Source: Candidatus Mediterraneibacter vanvlietii (GTDB lineage: Bacteria; Bacillota; Clostridia; Lachnospirales; Lachnospiraceae). Taken from it: a DNA stretch of 64,000 bases. The position numbers and the translations under genes were made by a program. Of this stretch, positions 50,707 to 60,625 are shown one piece after another (position 1 is the stretch's first letter; each line of letters begins with the position of its first letter). Under the pieces are notes generated by a model. That model made no database searches. It had not been told where the DNA came from and was given only the letters and a program-made list of their open reading frames with translations. The DNA lies in contig DXGZ01000048.1 of the NCBI GenBank assembly GCA_019113645.1, forward strand, positions 1-64,000. Reading direction: 5' to 3'.

Positions 50707-52032
50707 TTATTTCAACGTCACATCAATCGTTGATTCTTCATACTCTCCGTTCGTCTGCGGAATCTGTATTGTCAGTGTGACTGTCTCGCCTTTTGCGTAA
50801 TATGCGAGCTGCTGCTGAAGGGCGTCCATACTGTCAACCGTAGTTCCATTGATTCCCGTGATAATGCATCCGCGCGTCATTCCCGCTTCTTCCGCACCGC
50901 CGCCTGATGTCACCTCTGTCACATATACGCCCGCCGGCATATCAATCTCCTGGGAGAACGCGTCCGAAACACTGATTCCCGTGATACCGATCATGCCGCG
51001 GTCTGCTTCGTCAACACGTGTTTTTGTCTCCTGGCTCATCAGGCTCTGGATCAGATCTGAGACGTCGCTGATCGGTATTGCGTAACCGATACCTTCTACA
51101 CTGTCTCCAATCAGCTTCGCAGAGTTAATTCCGATCACCTCACCGTTTATATTGACAAGAGCTCCGCCGCTGTTTCCTTCATTAATTGCAGCGTCTGTCT
51201 GAATCAGTTTTGCGCCGCTTTCCTGAGTCTCTCCAGTCTGGCTGTTTGTTGTGGACACCTGACGGTCAAGCGCGCTGATCACACCTGTTGTTACAGACTG
51301 TCCATACCCGAGGGCATTTCCGATTGCAATCGCCGGCTCACCGACTTTCAATGTTGTAGAATCACCTAATGTTGCTACCGAGATCTGTTCCATTGTATCC
51401 GCTGATACAGATTCCACCGGAACCGCGATCACCGCAACATCATAAGTAGAATCCGTGCCTTTGATATTAGCTTCCACGCTGCTCTCATCATTAAATGTAA
51501 CCGTCAGCGTATCGCTGCCTTCAACCACATGGTTGTTTGTAACGATCATAAGTTCCGTATCTGTCTGTCCGATGATAATTCCAGTGCCGGCTCCTTCGCT
51601 CGTCCGCTCGTAAGTGCCGCCGAAAAAGTTCTGCACTTCTTCCACAGACATACTGGTAATAGACACTATGGACGGCATTACTTTATCTACCACATCAGAC
51701 ACATCCGATGTCACAACACTGGATGATCTTGACAGCGAAGTTCCACTGCTCACACGGTCCGAGGAAGCTTCAGTAGTTTCCTGTGAATCGTCAAGTCCCA
51801 GTATCCTGCTTCCGATAATATTCGAAGTAAGAAACACCGCGCTGGACACAACTCCGAAAAGCACTGCGAATCCCACAACCGCGACCGCTTTCGGAAATCC
51901 TTTCTTTGGTTTCCTTTCATCACGAGAAGGATCTGTTCCGGAGGATCCTCCACCATACTGCCCGTACGGTCCGTTATTTCCATTATACTGATAATTCCCA
52001 TCAGGATTATAATAATTATATCGATTATCCAT
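50707..52032 (-). CDS. HtrA/DegP-type S1C serine protease with PDZ domain
   Basis: IVTNNHVVEGSDTL, TYDVAVIAV, NEGNSGGALVN, PDZ region GVYVTEVTSGGGAEEAG. Confidence 0.94.
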   Translation of the reverse strand: MDNRYNYYNPDGNYQYNGNNGPYGQYGGGSSGTDPSRDERKPKKGFPKAVAVVGFAVLFGVVSSAVFLTSNIIGSRILGLDDSQETTEASSDRVSSGTSLSRSSSVVTSDVSDVVDKVMPSIVSITSMSVEEVQNFFGGTYERTSEGAGTGIIIGQTDTELMIVTNNHVVEGSDTLTVTFNDESSVEANIKGTDSTYDVAVIAVPVESVSADTMEQISVATLGDSTTLKVGEPAIAIGNALGYGQSVTTGVISALDRQVSTTNSQTGETQESGAKLIQTDAAINEGNSGGALVNINGEVIGINSAKLIGDSVEGIGYAIPISDVSDLIQSLMSQETKTRVDEADRGMIGITGISVSDAFSQEIDMPAGVYVTEVTSGGGAEEAGMTRGCIITGINGTTVDSMDALQQQLAYYAKGETVTLTIQIPQTNGEYEESTIDVTLK

Positions 52033-52202
52033 ACGATTACCTGCTTTCTGCTTTTATGTTCATATCATAACCGCCTATTGTGATAAATCTGTGTTCAATC
52101 AATTAATAATCGTTGAAAAAGGAGACGGCCGCTATCAGAGGGAGAATCTTCTCCTCCCATATCTCAGTCACCGTCTCCTTCTGCATGTTTCTGCCGGATT
52201 AC

Positions 52203-53627
52203 TTAAAGATCTACAAAGTCAATGTCATAGCCGTCCTTATCGGAATCTCTTTTTTTACCATTCCGGTCAGACGATTCATATTCATCATCATCGTAATCAT
52301 CATAGTCATCATCGTCATAGTCGTCGTCATAATCGTCATCATAATCATCATCGTAGTCGTCATCGTCATAATCATCGTAGTTCTCTTCTTTTTCCTGCTT
52401 CTTTGATGATTTTTTGTCCGCCTTTTTATCAGGCTTCTGCTCTTCTTCCTCAGCTTCAAAAGGAATATCATATTCATCATACAGATCATCCAGCTCCTGA
52501 TTGCGGTGAATCAGTTTCACTCCAAAGATGATCATGAGAATCAGAAGAAGTACGATAATAATAATCGCAACAATCAGAACCATAAGAATATGGCTGCTGA
52601 TAAACTCACCCAAAGCACCTGGAAGAGCTGCTCCCGTTGTCTCCTCTTCTGTCTGAGCAGGAACCTCAAAGTGCTGGTATGTCTGATCTTCCGTATCATA
52701 CTGGAACAGTTCATTTGCACCTGTTCTTGTGTTCAGCGCGTAAATCACATAATATCTCTCGTCAGCCGGATCTGCCCATGCCGGATACTGCTGTTCCTGC
52801 ACCGTCAGTTCTACCTGCTGGTAGTTTTCCGGAAGACTTACGGCCTCGGTATCATTCAGCGGAATAATCGATGTTGTTTCAGAAATTGTAAGCTCTACAA
52901 ACGGAGAGAAAGTGGCATTCTCCGAATTATAAAGGAAGAAGCTTCCCGCACCGGATGCATCCACCAGATATCCAAGATAAACACCTGCTTCGTTTGCAAC
53001 GAATTTTCTGTCAGCGCCATTGAATGTCAATGTTGTCTCTGAAAAACCTGCCGGTATGTCCGCTGTAGTAAATGCCTCAGAAAAATTATAATCCGTTCCA
53101 TTCACAGTAACTACAATATCTGTTGTCTCGCCTGCCGCAGTCCCTGTCGTCTCGCCTGCGCCTGTCGGCTCTACAGAAGTTGTGCCATCGGCTGCCGCTT
53201 CAATCGTAACCGCTGAAGATCCCTGCTCCAGATTCAGCGTCTCACCGGAAGCAACCGATGCTGTACTGCTGTTGACTGTAATGGATGTGCTTCCCGCAAG
53301 AAGCGCCCGGAACTGCATTGTCGCACGCAGCTCTGCACTGCTTCCGCTTCCGGTATAGGTAAGATTTCCTGAACCGTCTGCTGTAAATCCATCTCCGCTT
53401 ACAAACTCAAGTGAAGCAGTATCATAACTCATCGTTACATTTACATCGCCTACCGCCTGACCGTCACTGCTCTGCACAACAAGATCAACACTTACGTTTT
53501 CTCCTACCTGTGTGGACGGATCCGAAAACATCAGTACACCGTCAGCCGCGAATGCAACACTGCCGAACATCGGCACCATGAGGCATACCGCAAGGATCAG
53601 TCCCGCTAGCTTCTTGAATGATTTCAT
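52203..53627 (-). CDS. Secreted, membrane-anchored protein with cohesin-like domain and Asp/Tyr-rich cytoplasmic tail
   Basis: Signal peptide MKSFKKLAGLILAVCLMVPMFGSVAFA, VGENVSVDLVVQSSDGQAVGDVNVTMSYDTASLEFVSGDG, TM ILMVLIVAIIIIVLLLILMIIFG, tail DDYDDDDYDDDYDDDYDDDYDD. Confidence 0.75.
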   Translation of the reverse strand: MKSFKKLAGLILAVCLMVPMFGSVAFAADGVLMFSDPSTQVGENVSVDLVVQSSDGQAVGDVNVTMSYDTASLEFVSGDGFTADGSGNLTYTGSGSSAELRATMQFRALLAGSTSITVNSSTASVASGETLNLEQGSSAVTIEAAADGTTSVEPTGAGETTGTAAGETTDIVVTVNGTDYNFSEAFTTADIPAGFSETTLTFNGADRKFVANEAGVYLGYLVDASGAGSFFLYNSENATFSPFVELTISETTSIIPLNDTEAVSLPENYQQVELTVQEQQYPAWADPADERYYVIYALNTRTGANELFQYDTEDQTYQHFEVPAQTEEETTGAALPGALGEFISSHILMVLIVAIIIIVLLLILMIIFGVKLIHRNQELDDLYDEYDIPFEAEEEEQKPDKKADKKSSKKQEKEENYDDYDDDDYDDDYDDDYDDDYDDDDYDDYDDDEYESSDRNGKKRDSDKDGYDIDFVDL

Positions 53628-53750
53628 ATAATTACCTCTTTTAAAAATTATTTCTCCCAGCCGTTTCATTTTACGACCAATACACCTTTTCATCATACAC
53701 TTTTTATGTCAAAAAGTCCAGAATATTGGCAACTTTTACACATTTGCCAT

Positions 53751-55166
53751 TCAATATTCTCCTGACGGACCTGCATAGGACGGATCAGCCGGCGCATCGC
53801 CGCCTCCATCCACATACCCCGGATCATAGTTTTCCCCGGATGAGCCGTCATCATACCCTCCGGAGCTGTCTTCGTAATAACCGCTGCCATCGTCATAGGA
53901 GCCGCTGCCGTCATCGTAGGAACCGCTGCCGTCGTCATAATAACCGCTGCCATCATCGTAATAGCCGCTGCCATCGTCATAGGAACCGCTTCCGTCATCA
54001 TAATAACCGCTTCCGTCATCATAAGTCTCTGTTGCGGAAGAGCTGCCGGCAGAATTCGCCGTGTATATAATGTTGCTGTTGACAGTCTGTACAGTAGATG
54101 ACGGAGTATAATCCGCAGTTCCGTACAGGAACTCATGCAGCTGTGTTACATTTGACACAAGATCGTCCGGGATAACCACACTTCCAATCTCCGGAAGTGT
54201 ATCCGTGTAATTATCCATCGGGAATCCCAGATTTTCTCCAAGAACATACTCACTGTATGCCGTCGCATAGGTCAGGATCTCCTGGAGCGTGAAACTGGTT
54301 GATACCTGAGGAAATACCTTATCTATAATTTCATTGAGAGTTGCCAGGTCAGCCGATTTTGCTTTCTCAAACATCTTTTCAACAACAAGCCTCTGCCGCT
54401 CTGTCCTTGTAAAATCACCGCCTGCAGTGGATCGGATACGGGCATAGGTTGTAGCCTGCGTCCCGTCCAGAAGCTGCAGTCCGCTCTGCGTCAGGAAATG
54501 AGCTTCCTTTCCCGCTGAATCAGCAGTTTCCTGAAGGAATTCGTTCAGGTACTGAACTTCTTCCTCAGTGACATCAATTTCCACTCCGCCGAGCAGATCA
54601 ATCGCATCTGCAATCGCGCCGAAATCAACAGTCACATAATCCTGAATATCAAGATCCAGATTCATATTCAGCATATTAATCGCAAGGATCGGACCGCCAT
54701 AGCTGTACGCCGCGTTGCATTTCTGATATGTACCCTCTGAGAGATCAAGGAGCGTATCCCTGTAGACTGATACCATCTTAATCTCTTTCGTTTCATTATT
54801 AAGGCTGGCAATGATAATACAGTCTGTTCTGTTTCCTTCGCCGAGATTTCCATCACGGGAATCTACACCAAAAAGAGCAATATTAGTATACCCTTCTCCA
54901 AGATCAAGACTGGCCTTCTGCTCACGTACCTCCTGATTAATAATCAGGTCTTCCGCCCGGATTTCCTGAGTATCGATCTTGTTCCATTGAGCAAATACAT
55001 AAGCAGTTCCTGCTCCCACCAGGCAGATAAACACACCGGCGAGACAGACCATCACCCGCTGCCACATTTTCATTCTGGTAAACCAATTGCCCTTTTTCCT
55101 TCTGACGCGCCGTTTCTGTTGGACGCCCGCGCGTTTCCGACCGCGCCTTCTTACATTTTTTGACAT
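53751..55166 (-). CDS. LytR-CpsA-Psr (LCP) family protein with C-terminal DDGSGYY repeat tail
   Basis: LFGVDSRDGNLGEGNRTDCIIIASLN, RDTLLDL, YARIRSTAGGDFTRTERQRLVVE. Confidence 0.92.
   Translation of the reverse strand: MSKNVRRRGRKRAGVQQKRRVRRKKGNWFTRMKMWQRVMVCLAGVFICLVGAGTAYVFAQWNKIDTQEIRAEDLIINQEVREQKASLDLGEGYTNIALFGVDSRDGNLGEGNRTDCIIIASLNNETKEIKMVSVYRDTLLDLSEGTYQKCNAAYSYGGPILAINMLNMNLDLDIQDYVTVDFGAIADAIDLLGGVEIDVTEEEVQYLNEFLQETADSAGKEAHFLTQSGLQLLDGTQATTYARIRSTAGGDFTRTERQRLVVEKMFEKAKSADLATLNEIIDKVFPQVSTSFTLQEILTYATAYSEYVLGENLGFPMDNYTDTLPEIGSVVIPDDLVSNVTQLHEFLYGTADYTPSSTVQTVNSNIIYTANSAGSSSATETYDDGSGYYDDGSGSYDDGSGYYDDGSGYYDDGSGSYDDGSGSYDDGSGYYEDSSGGYDDGSSGENYDPGYVDGGGDAPADPSYAGPSGEY
53870..54030 (-). 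repeat. 21-nt minisatellite encoding DDGSG(Y/S)Y
   Basis: Tandem ccgctgccatcgtcataata-like units in the LCP gene. Confidence 0.85.
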
Positions 55167-55269
55167 GACAATCCCCTATATGACACTTTTTTTATACTTT
55201 TACAATATTACAACATACCGATAGGAGATTCAAGTCCATTTTTCTACATCATCTTGTGTTTTCCTACAA

Positions 55270-56829
55270 TTATCTCGTCTGTTTTTCCTCGTCCGCCCTG
55301 CTTTCCTTCAAAAAACTCTTCGCGTCTTTCAAGAAGCTTGCCGTTATAAGAACAATAACCGCTGCAATCGGGAACGCCGCGATGATACTGACCGACTGCA
55401 GATTGCTCATGGAGCTCTCGGAAAATACAAGCGCTATCGGCAGAAGGATGAGCAGAATACACCACATCAGCTGCATCAGTTTATGTGGAGCTTCATTCTC
55501 TCCCAGGCGATGATAGCTGTAGCAGGAGCCAATCAGCGCAATCGAATCAAATGATGTGGCATAAAAAGCGATCATTGTAATAAGAAGAAGCACAAGCACA
55601 AGCGGAGCGCACGGCAGTGTGCGGATAATCGCGATAATCACATCATACAGATTTCCTTCCTGCTGATACATGGCGATAAAATCTGCTGTTCCGGACACCT
55701 GCTGCCCCAGAGAATAATTGCCAAGCACAATGAAACTCACAACCGTAGAGCCGACGCCGAACACATAGCCTCCCAGAATCGTCTGCCGCACTGTCCTGCC
55801 CCGCGAGATATTTCCTATAAAAAACGGAGCCGCCACACACCATACCATCCAGTATGCCCAGTAGAAAATCGTCCAGTTCTGTGGAAATGACGTTGTTCTC
55901 TGAGGATCTGTAAAAGTTGCCAGTTCAAAAAAATTCTGCACCATTCTTCCGATCGCTGAGAAGCCTGTTTCGATAATATATTTTGTCTCGCCGCCAAACA
56001 GAAGGACAAAAGCAAGCAACGCAAAAAACAAATACACGCAGGATTTTGCCAGTATACTGATTCCTTTGAATCCGTGAAGCAGCGAATACGTGTATACAAT
56101 ACATGTGATAACCAGAATTATGATCGTAAGAACTCTTGAATCAATATTTGTATGGAAGAGTTCATTGATCGCTTCTGACATCAGCGGCGTGGCAAGACTG
56201 AATGTAGTCGCAGTTCCTGCCAGCAGCGCAAACACTGCCAGAAGATCAATCAGCCGCCCCAGAATCCCATCCGTATGTCTGCCCAGAACAGGCCTGCAGG
56301 CTTCCGAATACTTCTGCCGCTCTCTTCTGCGCACATGCAGCATGAATCCGAATGCAACCGCAAGTACCAGATAGAATCCCCACGGGATCATGCTCCAGTG
56401 AAAGATCGGATATACACTTGCCCAGTCCTGTATGCTTCCAAGTTCTGCGATATGAGGATCCGACGCATAGAGTATCCACTCGGAAAAAGAATAAAACAGA
56501 ATATCCGCCGCAAGCCCTGCGGTAAACATCATAGACCCCCATGTGAAAAAGGAATACTTTGGTTTCTCATTCTGATTTCCAAGCACGATATTCCCGTATT
56601 TCGATCCGGCTATAAAGATGGACAACAGAAAAATTCCAAGCCCGATCAGCAGATAATAGGTGCCAAATGTATCCCCCAGGAAAAACCGAATCTTCTCTAC
56701 GACTTCATTCGACCGCTCCGGCATACAAAAAAACAGTACGCAGAGCAGCACGATCAGGGTTAACGGCACAAGGGTAATCATCCAGTCTATTTTTTTACGT
56801 TCAGTGTTCTGAGATAGTTTCTGATCCAT
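55270..56829 (-). CDS. BCCT family (betaine/carnitine/choline) transporter
   Basis: FTWGSMMFTAGLAADILFYSFSEW, FHWSMIPWGFYLVLAVAFGF, WTIFYWAYWMVWCVAAPFF. Confidence 0.92.
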   Translation of the reverse strand: MDQKLSQNTERKKIDWMITLVPLTLIVLLCVLFFCMPERSNEVVEKIRFFLGDTFGTYYLLIGLGIFLLSIFIAGSKYGNIVLGNQNEKPKYSFFTWGSMMFTAGLAADILFYSFSEWILYASDPHIAELGSIQDWASVYPIFHWSMIPWGFYLVLAVAFGFMLHVRRRERQKYSEACRPVLGRHTDGILGRLIDLLAVFALLAGTATTFSLATPLMSEAINELFHTNIDSRVLTIIILVITCIVYTYSLLHGFKGISILAKSCVYLFFALLAFVLLFGGETKYIIETGFSAIGRMVQNFFELATFTDPQRTTSFPQNWTIFYWAYWMVWCVAAPFFIGNISRGRTVRQTILGGYVFGVGSTVVSFIVLGNYSLGQQVSGTADFIAMYQQEGNLYDVIIAIIRTLPCAPLVLVLLLITMIAFYATSFDSIALIGSCYSYHRLGENEAPHKLMQLMWCILLILLPIALVFSESSMSNLQSVSIIAAFPIAAVIVLITASFLKDAKSFLKESRADEEKQTR

Positions 56830-56841
56830 GTTCTCTTCCTC

Positions 56842-57615
56842 CTACAGATATTTTTGATAGCTCTTATCGATTGCTGCCAGCTCAGACAGGCTGTCAATCT
56901 CAACAATATCTCCTGCTTTCATCTCCATAATTCCCAGCTGATAATCCTCAGGGTGACAGAATAACGCCACATCATCCCAGTAAATCTGATGGTTTTTCTT
57001 TACTTCAAACTCATATTCCAGATGGGCCTTCAGACGTCTCCCGTCCTCTGCTGTCCAGCGCGACACACTGTACAGCTGCCAGCCGGATTCTCCTCCCGTA
57101 CGGCTGCATGAACTCACAACTCCATCTTCCACTTCCAGCAGCCATTCATCCGTATGCTGATCCGTCCAGATACAGTTATAGCCCGATCTCTCAAATTCCG
57201 GTCTGAGAATATCCGCATTATATATGATCTGGTCTCCATCCAGTATTATCGTGTTTTCCAGAAAGTTCCTTGCCACATAAAGAGAAGAGATATTATTGCA
57301 CCTGTCATAATAAGGATTATCCAAAACTTTCAGCCCTTCATAATCACTCTCAAGCTCGTAAAATCTTTCTTTTAAATATCCCGCAACCACATAAATTCTG
57401 TAAATACCATTCTGATGCAGGGTCTGTATCACTGTATCAATCATCCGGACTCCATTTACACGAATCAATGGTTTTGGAGTCTCCAATGTAACCGGCCTCA
57501 TCCGCTGTCCGATTCCGGCAGCCATTATAACCGCCTGTTCTACTCTATGCATTCTCTTTTCCTCGTTTCCTGTTCCTGTTTTCATCTTCCACTCTGATGC
57601 GTTCTCTTTCTTCAC
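56842..57615 (-). CDS. Nucleotidyltransferase (LicC-like)
   Basis: AVIMAAGIGQRMRPVTLETPKPLIRVNGVRMIDTVI; overlaps next gene by 4 nt. Confidence 0.85.
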   Translation of the reverse strand: MKKENASEWKMKTGTGNEEKRMHRVEQAVIMAAGIGQRMRPVTLETPKPLIRVNGVRMIDTVIQTLHQNGIYRIYVVAGYLKERFYELESDYEGLKVLDNPYYDRCNNISSLYVARNFLENTIILDGDQIIYNADILRPEFERSGYNCIWTDQHTDEWLLEVEDGVVSSCSRTGGESGWQLYSVSRWTAEDGRRLKAHLEYEFEVKKNHQIYWDDVALFCHPEDYQLGIMEMKAGDIVEIDSLSELAAIDKSYQKYL

Positions 57616-59363
57616 ATTCTTGAGGAAGCGATTTTATAAAACTCTTTTGCGTAACGGTATTGTCTCAATGAATATTCTCCGAAATCCACTCCCAGATTCC
57701 TCTTATATTCGCACCAGTTGCTCCACAGCAGGCCGCATACCGACACATAACAGTATATTTTCGTTCTGACTTCCTCCGGACAATTTCCCCGGAAATAAAT
57801 ATCAATGAGTCTGTCTATCTGTTCCCTGCTGTAAAAAGAATAAATGCTGAACATCGCCAGATCCACATGGGGGTCCTGCATCCCCGCATACTCCCAGTCT
57901 ATCAGCCGTATTTCCTCTTCTCCGTTCTGATCTGCTGCAAACAGAAAATTATCAGGGACAGCATCTATATGGGTCAGTGTCTCTGTCTTCTCCTGCCCGT
58001 CGATGTATTCCTTCAGAGAGAGCACCTTGTCTTTCGTGTCTTTATAGTCTTTGTACGCTGAGGATTTTCCTTCCCACAGACTCTCATAGAATTCCATCTG
58101 GCCGAACAGATCAAATCTGTGATCCACTCTCAGCCCCATCCCATGGAACTCCCGCAGTTTGCCCATGCACTTCTCCACATCTTCCATATCCAGAGGGTCA
58201 CACACACGCGCGCGATTCAAAAACTCCGTAATTTTATATCCATTCTCCGGGTTTATATAGACAATATCATCACAGATGCGCCTGCTTTTAATCACATCAT
58301 ATACCTGAGCTTCCCTTTTCCGGTCTATCAGGCGGTCTGTTCCTTCCCCGGGAATACGCATAATATATTTTTTGTCACGGCAGTCAAAGAGAAATGATCT
58401 GTTTGTCATCCCCTTTTTCAGAATTGTAATATTCACAATCTCGTCAATCGAACACTGCAGCGCAGACGCAGCTGTCTCAATCGCGTCCGACTTCAGCTGA
58501 TTCGAATTGCTGTCCAGTTCCCTGAGCTGCTCGTATGTGTTGATCTCCACAGCATCCCCTGCTGGAACAACCCTGGCAGGAACTGTCATCCTGTCTTTTC
58601 CGTACAGCGCCTCTTCCCAGAACACATTATCATATCTGGGATCTTCTGCCAGTTTCTCTATCCTTTTCGCAACTGCCGGGCCATCCTTCCCCGTAAGGTA
58701 ACAGATGCCGATAGCCTCATTTCCATCCTCCGAATCAGGCACGGAAACAAGTTCCATCTTCCTGTTCACTCTCACGGAACTGTTCGGTTTGAGCTGATCG
58801 CTCACCATATACCAGGAATATAACTCATGTTTTCGGAAGGGATTTCTTCTGCACCATATATCGCACGGAACAATATAAGCGTTCTCAAGATATTTTCCCG
58901 CCAGTTTGACAGAATGCAGATTGTTTTTCACAGAATACTCCGCATTTACAATAAGTCTCACATCATACTGGTCAATCAGGTACTCGTACTGCTCTTTCAT
59001 AAAGCCGACCACAATGTAGATCTCATAAATCCCTGCTTCATGCAGCTGCTTTATGGTTCTCTCAATTAATGGTTCCCCGTGTACTTCCAGAAGTCCTTTG
59101 GGCGTTTCCGTATTAATCGGAACCATCCGCATCCCAAAACCGGCCGCAAGAATCACAGCCCTTCTGGCAGTGCTTTCACCCAGAAGTTCTCTCGCCTTTT
59201 CCGTCAGGCCGCAGGTCTCATCCAGATACCCCTCGTTCATCAGCCCTTTCAGCGATCGGTTTATAATCCCCAGAGAATGTCTCGTATTCTTTGATAACAG
59301 TCTCTGATTTGTAAAAGGCTCTTCAGCCAGTTCGTTCAAAATATTGCATTCTTGAATGTTCAT
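57612..59363 (-). CDS. Fusion protein: winged-helix region + LicC-like nucleotidyltransferase + LicA/choline kinase-like phosphotransferase
   Basis: AVILAAGFGMRMVPINTETPKGLLEVHGEPLIERTI; kinase motifs LTHIDAVPDNFL and IRLIDWEYAGMQDPHVDLA; start set at MNIQEC. Confidence 0.85.
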   Translation of the reverse strand: MNIQECNILNELAEEPFTNQRLLSKNTRHSLGIINRSLKGLMNEGYLDETCGLTEKARELLGESTARRAVILAAGFGMRMVPINTETPKGLLEVHGEPLIERTIKQLHEAGIYEIYIVVGFMKEQYEYLIDQYDVRLIVNAEYSVKNNLHSVKLAGKYLENAYIVPCDIWCRRNPFRKHELYSWYMVSDQLKPNSSVRVNRKMELVSVPDSEDGNEAIGICYLTGKDGPAVAKRIEKLAEDPRYDNVFWEEALYGKDRMTVPARVVPAGDAVEINTYEQLRELDSNSNQLKSDAIETAASALQCSIDEIVNITILKKGMTNRSFLFDCRDKKYIMRIPGEGTDRLIDRKREAQVYDVIKSRRICDDIVYINPENGYKITEFLNRARVCDPLDMEDVEKCMGKLREFHGMGLRVDHRFDLFGQMEFYESLWEGKSSAYKDYKDTKDKVLSLKEYIDGQEKTETLTHIDAVPDNFLFAADQNGEEEIRLIDWEYAGMQDPHVDLAMFSIYSFYSREQIDRLIDIYFRGNCPEEVRTKIYCYVSVCGLLWSNWCEYKRNLGVDFGEYSLRQYRYAKEFYKIASSRM

Positions 59364-59461
59364 GTACTCACCTACTATTATTTTTATGAACAACATAATT
59401 CTAATATTCTTCTACGGGTCTGTCAAGGTTTATTTCATAATATATTCAGGAGAAAAGGAAA

Positions 59462-59497
59462 ACCCGGAAGGCTCTGCATAAAACAAAGCCATCCGGG
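59462..59497 (-). terminator. Hairpin CCCGGAaGGCT...AGCCaTCCGGG
   Basis: Downstream of the 59545-60607 genes on the minus strand. Confidence 0.6.
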
Positions 59498-59544
59498 TGG
59501 AAACTTCACATTGCGTACCTGTATGCAATCTTCATTTTTTCGCT

Positions 59545-59913
59545 TTACACTTTCTCTTTCGTGTCCTTTTCTTCCTTTTCCTCACTGAGTCTCTTCTCTA
59601 TTGCAATCTTCTGAACCAGATTATCAATCTTATTCTCAAGCTGCGATATCTGAAGAGAAGTAAGGAACAGCTTCACAATCAGTATGAAGATAATCACCAG
59701 ATAAATCATATTGATCGGTGACTGGAATCCAATCAGGTCTGATATCCAGTAGAACACATACGGGAACAGACTCATAAACACGAGAACTGCTGCAAACACG
59801 ATCCAGAACACAGCATACTCTATTTTCAGTTTGGACTGCCGGATCCTCTTCAGCATGAAGATCAGAAGAGATACAGCTCCTATCAACATTAAAATTCGAA
59901 GTACAATCGACAT
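59545..59913 (-). CDS. DUF2304-like membrane protein
   Basis: Two TM segments, KIEYAVFWIVFAAVLVFMSLFPYVFYWISDLIGFQSPINMIYL, C-terminal coiled coil; next to GT2. Confidence 0.7.
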   Translation of the reverse strand: MSIVLRILMLIGAVSLLIFMLKRIRQSKLKIEYAVFWIVFAAVLVFMSLFPYVFYWISDLIGFQSPINMIYLVIIFILIVKLFLTSLQISQLENKIDNLVQKIAIEKRLSEEKEEKDTKEKV

Positions 59914-59917
59914 ATCC

Positions 59918-60607
59918 TCACCTCTTTCTGAAACTCTGTACAAGTATAATGGACAAAAGCATTTTCAGCATATACTTCATAGATCCTATCACATTCAGGT
60001 AACTGCTCCCGAATTCGCGCTCTGCCATTTCCACCTGAACTTCAGAAACCTTTGCGCCGTTCTTGATAAGATAGGAAACCGTATCCGGTTCCGGTCCGTA
60101 GTTCAGATTCATCGCAAACTCTCTGATCATATCCCGGGAGAACATCCGCATTCCGGAAGTCGGGTCTGCGATCCGTTCCCCTGTTGTCATCTTTATGGCT
60201 ACTGTAATCATCCTGCTGCCGATCATACGCATGGATCTGCTCTTCTTGAACCTGACAAATCTGGAACCGATCACAATATCATATCCCTGCCTGATGCGTT
60301 CAAGCATAGCGTCCAGATATTCCGGAAGGTGCTGCCCGTCCGCGTCAAACTGAATCGCATAGGCATACCCTTTTTCGTACGCGTATTTCATACCTGTCTG
60401 AAATGCTCCGGCAAGCCCCAGATTCACAGGGAGATCCAGAAGATGGAATCCTTTTTCCCTGCAGATCTGTGCTGTCCGGTCTCTTGATCCGTCATTGACC
60501 ACAATATAATCATACTGACTGTAATTCGTTCTGATATTATTTACTACTTTCTCAATGTTTTCTTCTTCATTGTAAGCCGGAATTATAATCAATAATTCAC
60601 TGTTCAT
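59918..60607 (-). CDS. Glycosyltransferase family 2 (polyprenyl-phosphate sugar transferase-like)
   Basis: LLIIIPAYNEEENIEKVV, YIVVNDGSRDRTAQIC, AIQFDADGQHLPEYLD. Confidence 0.92.
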   Translation of the reverse strand: MNSELLIIIPAYNEEENIEKVVNNIRTNYSQYDYIVVNDGSRDRTAQICREKGFHLLDLPVNLGLAGAFQTGMKYAYEKGYAYAIQFDADGQHLPEYLDAMLERIRQGYDIVIGSRFVRFKKSRSMRMIGSRMITVAIKMTTGERIADPTSGMRMFSRDMIREFAMNLNYGPEPDTVSYLIKNGAKVSEVQVEMAEREFGSSYLNVIGSMKYMLKMLLSIILVQSFRKR

Positions 60608-60625
60608 CTTTCTCCCCCTATGCCG

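Noticed and set aside
53870-54030. Palindromic or regulatory DNA repeat
   Set aside because: Explained by in-frame DDGSGYY codons of the LCP gene.
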